The notes beneath the pieces were generated by a model. It made no database searches and had not been told where the DNA came from. It was given only the letters and a program-made list of their open reading frames with translations. The translations under genes and the position numbers were made by a program. This document shows, piece after piece, positions 53,241 to 61,148 of a stretch of DNA of 64,000 nt. Source of the DNA: Oscillospiraceae bacterium (GTDB lineage: Bacteria > Bacillota > Clostridia > Oscillospirales > CAG-272); contig SVUJ01000011.1 of NCBI GenBank assembly GCA_015063305.1, forward strand, positions 1 through 64,000, read 5' to 3'. Numbering within the stretch: the first letter of the stretch is position 1; every line of letters starts with the position of its first letter.

Positions 53241-53714
53241 ATGAAAAAACTTATTTGCATTTTATTGGTTCTCTGCTGTCTGGCGTCGCTTTGCTCGTGT
53301 GCCGCAAAAAAAGATTCTGATGAGGAACCTATCGTTTACGGCGAAAAATATATTCTCTCCACCGAGCTTTCCAAAAACGATAAAGAAACACAGGACTACT
53401 ATATTTTCGATGAGGAATGTTTGAAATATTACGTGTGTTCTTCAAATAGAAGAACACACTATATGATAACCTATAAATACAGCTTTATAGATGCCGGAAG
53501 CATTGTTTACTTTTTTGATTCGATCGAAATATACGATGACGACGAAAAAACAGATAAACATGCAATTTCAATAAACCAAGATGAAGGTATATTGATCGTG
53601 TCCAAAAACGTTATCCTCAAATCCAACGTCGAGAACGACCCCAACGATATATACGATATGTACGTAAGAGAGTCCTACGGCGACGGGGAGCTGAAAAATT
53701 TCGGACGCACCTAA
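53241..53714 (+). CDS. Small predicted lipoprotein
   Basis: A 157-residue protein. The signal peptide ends at a lipobox (SLCSC, Cys20). The mature part is charged, rich in Asp/Tyr/Lys, and has no recognised domain. AAAGGAG precedes the ATG. It carries the recurrent promoter but not the recurrent terminator. The LRR lipoprotein gene follows after 89 bp, so the two may be read together. Confidence 0.65.
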   Translation: MKKLICILLVLCCLASLCSCAAKKDSDEEPIVYGEKYILSTELSKNDKETQDYYIFDEECLKYYVCSSNRRTHYMITYKYSFIDAGSIVYFFDSIEIYDDDEKTDKHAISINQDEGILIVSKNVILKSNVENDPNDIYDMYVRESYGDGELKNFGRT

Positions 53715-53803
53715 TTTAAATTTTCATAAAACATTTTACAGGTAATATCATTGCAGCAAAACCACAAAATATAATATGTAATTTGGAAAGGATCTTCCAC
53801 GCT

Positions 53804-54949
53804 ATGAAAAGAATAGTTTCTCTCGCATTGGTATGCGTAATGCTTCTCTCGCTTGCCGGCGTCCTCTGCTCCTGCGACATAGCATCTCTGGTCAGCAAGC
53901 TGACCTCTGACAAGTACACCTACACCGATCTTGGAGAGTCATATGAGCTCTCAAGCATAGGAGATACCTCCGAAACCGAGATAGTTATTCCCGAAACCTA
54001 CAAGGGAAAGCCCGTCACCGCTATTGGCGAGAGAGCCTTCTACAGAAACTTTTTCACCTCGGTAGTAGACGGAGAAGAGCTTCCTAAGATCACCTCTATA
54101 ACTCTTCCCGACACTATCACCACGATAGGTAAAGAGGCGTTTGCAAACAATACAGAGCTGACAACTCTCAATATCCCCGACAGCGTTACAAGCATCGAAG
54201 TTGGTGCTTTCTATGACTGTCGTTCGCTTACCTCGATAAACATACCCAACGGAATAACTACAATAAAGGAAGGTACGTTCTACGGTTGCTCGGGTCTCAC
54301 CGAGATAACGCTTCCCGATACGGTCACTGTCATTGAACCCAACGCCTTCGTTAAATGTTCTTCCCTGAAATCTATAACTCTTCCAAGTGCCGTTGACACG
54401 ATAAGCTACGGCTGCTTTGAGGGTTGCGCGTCGCTTGAGAGCTTCACTATAACCGAAAACATCACCGCGATATGCGACAACGCCTTTGCAAACTGCACGT
54501 CTCTTAAAGAAATTACCATTCCCACCACCGTCACATATCTCGGCCAGTATGTTTTCAACGAAACATCCGAGGAGCTCGTTGTGAACGTATGCTATGACAG
54601 TACACCGCCTAAGGATTGGGACGCTAAATGGTACTATGGAATGACAGGTAAAGCGCTTAACACATCGACGGTGTATTACACCAACGTAGTTGAGCCCAAT
54701 AAGGAGATCGCAAAAGAGCTTCAGGCACAGATCGACTATTGCAACGAGCGCTATCAAGAGCTTTACGACGAGATAGGACGACTGAACATTGCAAGCCGCC
54801 CCGCCCAGGAATCGGGAAATGCTGAGGCATATAAGTACTACCGTGACGCCATCAATGCTTGCAAGGATGAGCAGAGAGAGGTGCTTAATCGCCGCAGCGA
54901 GCTGCAAAAACAGCTTGATAACTGCCCTGTAACAAACCAAATAAACTAA
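53804..54949 (+). CDS. Leucine-rich-repeat (BspA-type, LRR_5) lipoprotein
   Basis: A 381-residue protein from ATG 53804. The signal peptide ends near LCSC (Cys28). About seven tandem ~23-residue repeats follow, such as ITLPDTITTIGKEAFANNTE and LNIPDSVTSIEVGAFYDC (about 100-265). A C-terminal helical, coiled-coil-like tail follows (about 305-375; ELQAQIDYCNERYQELYDEI). BspA-type repeats mediate binding to host or surface proteins in other gut and oral bacteria. Housekeeping-like codon use. Confidence 0.85.
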   Translation: MKRIVSLALVCVMLLSLAGVLCSCDIASLVSKLTSDKYTYTDLGESYELSSIGDTSETEIVIPETYKGKPVTAIGERAFYRNFFTSVVDGEELPKITSITLPDTITTIGKEAFANNTELTTLNIPDSVTSIEVGAFYDCRSLTSINIPNGITTIKEGTFYGCSGLTEITLPDTVTVIEPNAFVKCSSLKSITLPSAVDTISYGCFEGCASLESFTITENITAICDNAFANCTSLKEITIPTTVTYLGQYVFNETSEELVVNVCYDSTPPKDWDAKWYYGMTGKALNTSTVYYTNVVEPNKEIAKELQAQIDYCNERYQELYDEIGRLNIASRPAQESGNAEAYKYYRDAINACKDEQREVLNRRSELQKQLDNCPVTNQIN

Positions 54950-54971
54950 TCTCAACTCCTTTATATAAAAG

Positions 54972-55004
54972 CCGGACAAACACTTTGGCGTTTGTCCGGT
55001 TTTT
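54972..55004 (+). terminator. Terminator of the LRR lipoprotein gene
   Basis: CCGGACAAAC pairs with GTTTGTCCGG around an 8-base loop, then TTTTT. Confidence 0.9.
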
Positions 55005-55081
55005 GCATTTATTTGTGTTTTAGCTCCACTTATGTCGAATAATAATGTTATTTTAAGTGTTTTCGTGGGCTTCGCCCCCAC

Positions 55082-55702
55082 TCAAAGAATTTTACTAACC
55101 TCTAAGAATATCTCGTCGGCTATTTTTTCTATATCTCCCGAGGCGTCTATCACCGATATTTTATCGGTCTTTCCCATATCCTCGATAACTCTCATAAAGG
55201 AATCTCTCACTTTTTTGAGTGTAGCCTCATTTTCGTATATTTCGGTCGTTTCCCTGCCGCGGCTTATCCTCTCCATACTCTTCTCGGGAGTGAGGTCGAG
55301 GAAAATGCAGAGATCGGGGTGCATTATTTCGGGGCAATCGGCGTTAAGCGCTCTTACCCAGCCGTAGTCTACCGTGCTTCCCTGATAGGCAAGCGTGGAA
55401 TAATAGTATCTGTCGCAGATGACCACCGCCCCCTCGGAGAGAAGTTTTGATATTCCCCACTCGGGGTCTATATTGTGCGCGATACGGTCAAGCGTAAACA
55501 TCGCGGCTATCTCGCAGTCGCTCTTTTTTATCTTTCCACCGAGCACCTCTCTTAGCTTTTTTCCGCTTTCAAGAGCCGTAGGCTCGGCGGTGAGGTAGAC
55601 CTTCTTGCCAAGCGCCTCAAGCTTCTTTAAAAGAAGCTGAGTTTGGGTAGTTTTTCCCGCTCCGTCTATTCCCTCAAAGACTATAAAACACCCTTTTTTC
55701 AT
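55082..55702 (-). CDS. tmk: Thymidylate kinase
   Basis: A 206-residue enzyme making dTDP from dTMP. The P-loop is FEGIDGAGKTTQT (about 8-20), DRYYYSTLAYQGS (about 91-103) contains the DR(Y/H) motif, and the lid region with SRGRETTE is present. ATG 55702 follows AAAGGAGAGA; an upstream start nine codons earlier would overlap that site. Confidence 0.94.
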   Translation of the reverse strand: MKKGCFIVFEGIDGAGKTTQTQLLLKKLEALGKKVYLTAEPTALESGKKLREVLGGKIKKSDCEIAAMFTLDRIAHNIDPEWGISKLLSEGAVVICDRYYYSTLAYQGSTVDYGWVRALNADCPEIMHPDLCIFLDLTPEKSMERISRGRETTEIYENEATLKKVRDSFMRVIEDMGKTDKISVIDASGDIEKIADEIFLEVSKIL

Positions 55703-55753
55703 CTTTATATTCTCTCCTTTCCGCCGCACAAAACGGCGGATCTTTATTTTTTG

Positions 55754-56542
55754 TTATTTATCAATTTTTAGGGATATTTCACCACTTGATAATATTTTTA
55801 AGCTATTATCATCAAGCTTTATGGTCAATCTCCCCACCTCGTCTATACTCTCGGCAACTCCGTAACAGCTTTTTTCGCCCTCGCTAAACACCACTCGCTT
55901 ACCTATCACGGCAGAATTGGCTCTGTAATATTCCATTATGCCGTGCTCTGTGGGGGAGTCGTAATAATCGAGCATACGCCCCGAGATATCCGCTGCAAGG
56001 GCTTCCTTGCAAACGCCCTTTACCATAACAGATGCTGCGATATCACGCAGCTCATCGGGAAAATCCTCTGTCAAAAGGTTGACGCCTATTCCTATCACCA
56101 CAGATCTCTTTCCGTCAGCGCAAGAAAAGCTCTCGCAAAGGATTCCGCATATCTTTTTCTCTCCGAGATAGAGGTCGTTCACCCACTTTATCTTAGGTCT
56201 GACACCGCAAAGCTCCTCGATAGAGCGCGCGGCGGCTACCGCCGCCGCCGCGGTGAGCTGCACGTTATCGGCAGGGTTGTCCTTTGCCCCGAGCAAAAGC
56301 GACATATAAAGCCCCGTCCCCGATGGCGAATAGAAGCTTCTGCCAAGTCTTCCCCTGCCCGCGCTCTGCGAGTCGGCTATTATAAGCGCGGGGGCTGACA
56401 TTCCCCTCTCTGCCTGACGTCTTGCCTCGAGATTAGTTGAGTCGATATCTTCAAAAAGGCTTATTCTAACCCCTCTTTCTTCCAACGCGCCGCAGATTTT
56501 GCACCCCGAAAGAGGACGAATATTCCCGCTTTTTTTCAACAC
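55754..56542 (-). CDS. birA: Biotin-protein ligase, catalytic-only type
   Basis: A 262-residue protein that attaches biotin to carboxylase carrier domains. DSTNLEARR (about 33-41), GRGRLGRSFYSPSGTGLYMS (about 62-81), IKWVNDLYLGEKKICGILCE (about 113-132) and the C-terminal SH3-like domain are visible. The DNA-binding N-terminal domain of E. coli/B. subtilis BirA is missing, so it should not regulate biotin genes. The start is best taken as GTG 56542 (AAAGGGG upstream); TTG 56539 is possible. It lies 50 bp upstream of tmk on the same strand. Confidence 0.88.
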   Translation of the reverse strand: MLKKSGNIRPLSGCKICGALEERGVRISLFEDIDSTNLEARRQAERGMSAPALIIADSQSAGRGRLGRSFYSPSGTGLYMSLLLGAKDNPADNVQLTAAAAVAAARSIEELCGVRPKIKWVNDLYLGEKKICGILCESFSCADGKRSVVIGIGVNLLTEDFPDELRDIAASVMVKGVCKEALAADISGRMLDYYDSPTEHGIMEYYRANSAVIGKRVVFSEGEKSCYGVAESIDEVGRLTIKLDDNSLKILSSGEISLKIDK

Positions 56543-56675
56543 CTTCTCACCCCTTTGACAAATAAAGACAGATAGCCTGACGGCTACTCTTTCAGTATAA
56601 CACACACCCGCTCTTTTTTCAAGGCAATAACGCTCTTTTAATATTATTTATTTTTATATTATTTAATAGTTAGTG

Positions 56676-56704
56676 TTGCAAAAGCGGGAGTTGTGTGCTA
56701 TAAT
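56676..56704 (+). promoter_or_regulatory. Promoter of the maf-mreB cluster
   Basis: TTGCAA (56676-56681), 17 bp, TATAAT (56699-56704) with GTGTGC before the -10, like the cassette promoters. Confidence 0.72.
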
Positions 56705-56759
56705 CATTATGGATATTATTATCCGAAAGTGTTTCTTGTTGAGGGTTACGGAGAAAATT

Positions 56760-57350
56760 ATGAGATATATACTTGCATCAAAATCCCCCAGACGCCGCGA
56801 GATACTTGGGAATATCGGACTTGAATTCTCGGTGGTCACCGCCGATACCGACGAGTCCTGCTCGCTTACCGACCCTATAGCGCTTTGCGAAGAGCTGGCT
56901 CTGCGAAAGGGACTTGCCGTCAGGGAGCTTCTGCAAAGCAAAGATGAGCTTGACCCCGAGGACGTTATAATCTCGGCGGACACCGTGGTAGAGTGCGGCG
57001 GTCATATCCTCGGCAAGCCCGCGGACAGGCAGGACGCAAAGACGATGCTTGAGCTGCTTTCAGGCAAACGCCACAGGGTGCTCAGCGGTATCGCGCTGAG
57101 TGTGGGCGGCGAAACCTATGTTTCACATTCCGAGAGCTTCGTGTGCTTTGAGGAGCTTTCCGATGCCGATATAGAGAGATATCTTGACAGCGGCGAGCCC
57201 TATGACAAGGCGGGAGCATACGGCATACAGGGTCTTGCATCTATTTACGTAAAGGGCATCGAAGGCTGTTATTTCGGTATCGTGGGACTCCCTATAAACG
57301 AGCTTGACAGGCTTCACCGCCGCGCGCTCGGGCGCTCACTTTTAGGCTAA
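56760..57350 (+). CDS. maf: Maf-family nucleotide pyrophosphatase
   Basis: A 196-residue protein. The family signature ASKSPRRREIL (about 6-16) is present, with ISADTVVECGGHILGKPAD (about 76-94) and the AGAYGIQGLAS segment. Maf proteins hydrolyse non-canonical or modified NTPs. Start ATG 56760 has CGGAG ahead. It precedes mreB, as in Bacillus (maf-radC-mreB). Confidence 0.93.
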   Translation: MRYILASKSPRRREILGNIGLEFSVVTADTDESCSLTDPIALCEELALRKGLAVRELLQSKDELDPEDVIISADTVVECGGHILGKPADRQDAKTMLELLSGKRHRVLSGIALSVGGETYVSHSESFVCFEELSDADIERYLDSGEPYDKAGAYGIQGLASIYVKGIEGCYFGIVGLPINELDRLHRRALGRSLLG

Positions 57351-57394
57351 AACACAAATTCTAAAAAATCTTTGGGAAAGGAGGCTGATAAGTC

Positions 57395-58402
57395 ATGCCA
57401 AAAATATTAGGCATCGACCTCGGTACGGCGAACACCTTCATTTATATGAAGGGCAAGGGCATAGTGCTTCGCTCGCCGTCGGTGGTCGCAATAGACCGAG
57501 AAACGCGCGATGTTGTCGCTGTGGGACGCTCGGCAAAGCGTATGCTCGGCAAGACGCCCGAAGGCCTTCTTGCCTTCCGTCCGCTCAAGAACGGTGTTAT
57601 CGCCGATTTTGACGTTACGGCGAAAATGATACATACATTTTTTGAAATGACCGACTCGATAGCCTTCTTCAGCCGTCCTGTCGTTATAGTCTGCATACCG
57701 TACGGTGTCACCGAGGTTGAGAAGCGCGCGGTAGAGGACGTTATATTTGAGGCGGGCGCGCGCTCGGTCGCGCTCATAGAAGAGCCTATAGCCGCCGCTA
57801 TCGGCGCGGGACTGCGCGTGGGCAGTCCGAGCGGAAGTATGATAGTGGACATCGGAGGCGGCACTACCGAGGTAGCCGTGATGAGCCTTGGAGGGATAGT
57901 TGCCTCTCGCTCACTCAGAGTGGCGGGCGACGAGCTTGACGAAGCCATCGTAAATTATCTCAGAACACAGAAAAGCATACTTATAGGCGACGTTACCGCC
58001 GAGCAGCTCAAAATGCGAATCGGCTCGGCGCATATAGCCACCGATAACGGCTCGCAGGAGGTCTTTGGGCGAGAGCTTCGCACGGGCCACGCGATATCAG
58101 CCATAGTAACTTCGGAAGATACGAGGATCGCCATGAGCGAGCCCCTCGACCAGATAATACACGCTATAAAAACAACTCTTGAGGACACTCCCCCCGAGCT
58201 CTCCTCGGACATATACGACCGCGGAATAACCCTCACGGGAGGCGGAGCATACCTGCGAGGTATAGCGCCTCTTATAGCCTCGAAGACGGGGATAAGAGTG
58301 AACGTGGCAAAATACCCCTTTGACAGCGTTTGCACCGGCATTGGAAAGGTTATAGAGAGCGAGCGTATGATGGGAGATATACTAAAATACCGAGGAAAAT
58401 AA
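57395..58402 (+). CDS. mreB: Rod-shape actin homologue MreB
   Basis: A 335-residue actin-fold ATPase. Phosphate 1 is GIDLGTANTFIYMKGKGIVL (about 5-24), phosphate 2 MIVDIGGGTTEVAVMSLGG (about 149-167) and the adenosine loop LTGGGAYLRG. It forms filaments under the membrane that direct the elongation machinery. AAAGGAGG precedes the ATG. The family is certain; the paralogue (MreB or Mbl) cannot be told apart by eye. Confidence 0.94.
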   Translation: MPKILGIDLGTANTFIYMKGKGIVLRSPSVVAIDRETRDVVAVGRSAKRMLGKTPEGLLAFRPLKNGVIADFDVTAKMIHTFFEMTDSIAFFSRPVVIVCIPYGVTEVEKRAVEDVIFEAGARSVALIEEPIAAAIGAGLRVGSPSGSMIVDIGGGTTEVAVMSLGGIVASRSLRVAGDELDEAIVNYLRTQKSILIGDVTAEQLKMRIGSAHIATDNGSQEVFGRELRTGHAISAIVTSEDTRIAMSEPLDQIIHAIKTTLEDTPPELSSDIYDRGITLTGGGAYLRGIAPLIASKTGIRVNVAKYPFDSVCTGIGKVIESERMMGDILKYRGK

Positions 58403-58423
58403 AACCCTATACAGGAGAGAGAT

Positions 58424-59125
58424 ATGTCAAACACAGAAGATAAAAAAGAAATTTTAGATAATAGCGCGGAGACGGCGCGATCGGCGCAGGGCGAACAGCC
58501 CACAGAGGCACAGCCTCAAAAGCCCGCAAAAAAGCCGCACAGGGAGTACGGGGCGCGTATGCGCGCCTTTGAGGGCTTTTACGTGCAGATACTCGCGTGT
58601 ATTGCCGCCATCATCGCTATAGCGGTAGCTGCGGCGGTGATGTATAACGTGATCGTAGGCGTGGTAGTATCTGTCTGTGCGGCATTTTTCTATAAGTATA
58701 TGGTCAACGATAAGCTGAAGAGATCTCTCGGCATTGGCTATAAAACGGTAGTTGGCGGACTTGAGCTGACATACTGCAAGGCAGTTTACGGCGGCGTTAT
58801 ATGGATACCCGCAAGACTTATGTGGCACGACGTGATAAGCATAGGCGCGAACGCCCTTAAAGCCTCGGATAAGCACACGCTTACCCGCATTTTTCTGCCC
58901 CGCACCTTGACCTCGATCTCCCCCGATGCCTTCTGCGGCTGTGACACACTCAGGGAGATATATTTTGAGGGCACTGAGGAGGAGTGGCAGGCTATAGAGG
59001 GATCTGATAAGCTTGAGGGCTATTTGATGCTCTTTGAGGTAAAATACCCACCTGTACCCAAGAAGAAAAAGAAAACGGTAAATACTACGACAAATACTAA
59101 ACAAGACAAAATATCTGACAATTAA
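58424..59125 (+). CDS. Membrane protein with a BspA-type LRR-like tail, between mreB and mreC
   Basis: A 233-residue protein. A Glu/Pro/Lys-rich cytoplasmic N-terminus (about 1-45) is followed by one or two membrane segments (about 55-95) and a C-terminal domain. That domain ends in an LRR_5-like unit: TRIFLPRTLTSISPDAFCGC (about 163-182) then DTLREIYFEGTEEEWQAI. The very C-terminus is Lys/Thr/Asn-rich. CAGGAGAG precedes the ATG, 22 bp after mreB. This gene is not part of the usual mreBCD set; a role in cell-shape control is inferred from position only. Confidence 0.65.
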   Translation: MSNTEDKKEILDNSAETARSAQGEQPTEAQPQKPAKKPHREYGARMRAFEGFYVQILACIAAIIAIAVAAAVMYNVIVGVVVSVCAAFFYKYMVNDKLKRSLGIGYKTVVGGLELTYCKAVYGGVIWIPARLMWHDVISIGANALKASDKHTLTRIFLPRTLTSISPDAFCGCDTLREIYFEGTEEEWQAIEGSDKLEGYLMLFEVKYPPVPKKKKKTVNTTTNTKQDKISDN

Positions 59126-59161
59126 AACTCTGTCATAAATTCACACACGCAAACTATATTT

Positions 59162-59284
59162 AGCCTCCCCCGTGTAAGGGGAGGTGGCAGCCGAAGGCTG
59201 ACGGAGGGGTTGTAAAACATACATTCCAAGTAAAAACAATCCCTCACCCGCTATCGCGGGAGCTCCCTTTACACAAGGGAGCCT
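59162..59284. repeat. Palindromic MITE/REP-like element, family 1
   Basis: Left arm GCCTCCCC-GTGTAA-GGGGAGG then CAGCCGAAGGCTG; right arm CCGCTATCGCGG and CTCCCTTTACACAAGGGAG. It splits the cell-shape cluster between the LRR-like gene and mreC. Confidence 0.72.
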
Positions 59285-59375
59285 CTTCGAACAACGCAAT
59301 TTGCAAACCTATCACCCTTACTTTTAGCCAATATCCCATACGTTTAGTAAAACAAAAATAGCGAAAGGAGAGAGT

Positions 59376-60227
59376 ATGAAATTTTACAGATCTAAATTTT
59401 TCATAATATGCGTGGCGGCAGCCTTAGTGCTGGTGCTCGTTCCCTCTGCCCTTTCGCTGTTTGGCTATAAGGATATAGTGCGCGGAGCGCTTAAAACCGT
59501 GGCAAGTCCCCTCGAGTGGTGCGGCGCAAAGATGGCTGACGCCGTGTCGGGATTTGTTGAGGTCTTTGCCGAGTACGACGAGCTGAAGGCGGAAAACGAG
59601 CGCCTTAAGGAAAGGCTTGAGGAGCTTGAGGGCGAGGAGCACGACAACAGCGTTATCCGCGAGGAGAACGAGTGGCTGAAGACCTACCTCAAAATAAAGC
59701 AAAAGCACTCCGAGCTGACTATGATAGACGCGATGATTGTTTCGCGCGAGTCGGGAAATTACGCCACCGTGCTTACTCTTAACCGAGGAAGCGCAAACGG
59801 GGTCAAGGTAAAGATGCCGGTGATAACCGCCGACGGCGTTTTCGGATACGTCAGCGAGGTCGGACTCGACTGGTGCAAGGTGGTAAGCCTTGTGGAAACG
59901 GCGAGCGCGGTGAGCGCTTACACTGAGCGAGGCAACGTGGTGGGCGCGGTAGAGGGAGATACACTTCTGAGGACCGAGGGCACTTGCCGTATGATACATA
60001 TAGCGGCCGATGCCGATATAAAGGTGGGAGATAAGGTCTACACCGCCGCCGAGGGAAAGATATATCCCAACGGTCTGCTCATAGGCACTGTGGTGTCTAT
60101 CGAGGCTGACGAATACTCAAAGGAGCTGGTGGCGAAGATACAGCCCGCCGTGGATTTTTCGGATATAAACGCAACCACACAGGTAATGATAATCACAGGG
60201 TACGCTTCGGGAGGTGAGTCCAAATGA
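59376..60227 (+). CDS. mreC: Cell-shape protein MreC
   Basis: A 283-residue protein. One membrane helix lies at about 7-28, then a coiled coil (about 65-105, e.g. ELKAENERLKERLEELEGEE), then the outside double beta-barrel (VSRESGNYATVLTLNRGSAN, VITADGVFGYVSEVG). It links MreB to the peptidoglycan synthases. AAAGGAG precedes the ATG. Its stop overlaps the mreD start. Confidence 0.93.
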   Translation: MKFYRSKFFIICVAAALVLVLVPSALSLFGYKDIVRGALKTVASPLEWCGAKMADAVSGFVEVFAEYDELKAENERLKERLEELEGEEHDNSVIREENEWLKTYLKIKQKHSELTMIDAMIVSRESGNYATVLTLNRGSANGVKVKMPVITADGVFGYVSEVGLDWCKVVSLVETASAVSAYTERGNVVGAVEGDTLLRTEGTCRMIHIAADADIKVGDKVYTAAEGKIYPNGLLIGTVVSIEADEYSKELVAKIQPAVDFSDINATTQVMIITGYASGGESK

Positions 60228-60766
60228 ACGCTCACCGCAACCGGGCACAAAAGCGCCTCGTATGGAGAAAAATAGCGGTCTACGCTCCCCTGTTTTTTCT
60301 GCTCGGCGTTGCCCAATGCTCATTTTTTAACAACCTGTCCTTTATAAGTGCCGTGCCCGACGTGGTGCTTGGCGCACTCACCGCTGTGGCTATGTTCGAT
60401 ACTCAAAGGACTGCCGCCGTCTGCGCCGTAGGCGCGGGAGCTATGATAGACGCTATGGGCTCGTCGGGCATATCGCTCTGCCCCGTAGCTTTTCTTGTCG
60501 CCGCGCTGATATGCTCGGAAATATCAAAAAAGATACTTCCAAGCTTCCTCTCCTGGCCGCTTATGCTCATACCCGCAGCGCTGACAAAATCGGTATTCAC
60601 GCTTCTGAATATTTACCTTATGGCGGGAGCGCAGAGCTTTTCGGTCATTCTTAAAACGATACTTCTCCCCGAGCTCATATTTACCCTGATATTCTCTCTA
60701 CCCTTGTTCTTTATCGTAAGACCTTGTGCGCGTCTGGCACAGGCGAGAAGTAAATTCAAGGTGTAG
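60224..60766 (+). CDS. mreD: Cell-shape protein MreD
   Basis: A 180-residue membrane protein with about five helices, starting ATG at the ATGA overlap with mreC and preceded by GGAGGTGAG. The first helix carries FFLLGVAQCSFFNNLSF, similar to MreD. It completes the elongasome membrane complex with MreC and PBP2. Confidence 0.88.
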   Translation: MNAHRNRAQKRLVWRKIAVYAPLFFLLGVAQCSFFNNLSFISAVPDVVLGALTAVAMFDTQRTAAVCAVGAGAMIDAMGSSGISLCPVAFLVAALICSEISKKILPSFLSWPLMLIPAALTKSVFTLLNIYLMAGAQSFSVILKTILLPELIFTLIFSLPLFFIVRPCARLAQARSKFKV

Positions 60767-60772
60767 TAACGC

Positions 60773-61083
60773 GGGGCGACGTCCTCGACGCCCGCAAAAA
60801 AGGCTCCCTCCGAGAGGGAGCTGGCGCCGCAGGCGACTGAGGGAGAACGCGTTACGATAAAATTAATCTAAATTTAAAATTACGCAGGCTCCTTCCACCG
60901 CTATGCGGTCCCCCTTCCTCCCGGAGGAAGGCTATAAAGCAAAATCTCACCATAAGAAAGCCTCCCTTGTGTAAAGGGAGGTGGCACGGCTTGCCGTGAC
61001 GGAGGGATTGTAAAAAATAGAAATTTGCAAGAAACAATCCCTCAGTCAGCTCCGCTGACAGCTCCCTTTACACAAGGGAGCCT
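60773..61083. repeat. Three repeats back to back between mreD and PBP2
   Basis: 60773-60793 is the short GGCGACGTCCTCGACGCC palindrome. 60798-60941 is a family 1 element (GGCTCCCTCC-GAGA-GGGAGC; CCTTCCTCC-CGGAGGAAGG). 60958-61083 is a second family 1 element of the GCCTCCCTTGTGTAAAGGGAGG type. No gene lies in the 380-bp gap. The elements have stacked in one spot, and PBP2 may need read-through or a promoter within them. Confidence 0.75.
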
Positions 61084-61148
61084 TTCGATACAGCAATAGT
61101 GCACAAATCTTTTTTCAGAACAAAAAACAAAAGAAAGGCGGACGGTAG

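Noticed and set aside
281-61083. CRISPR array
   Set aside because: The repeats are dispersed palindromes at irregular distances. No regular repeat-spacer unit or cas gene is present.
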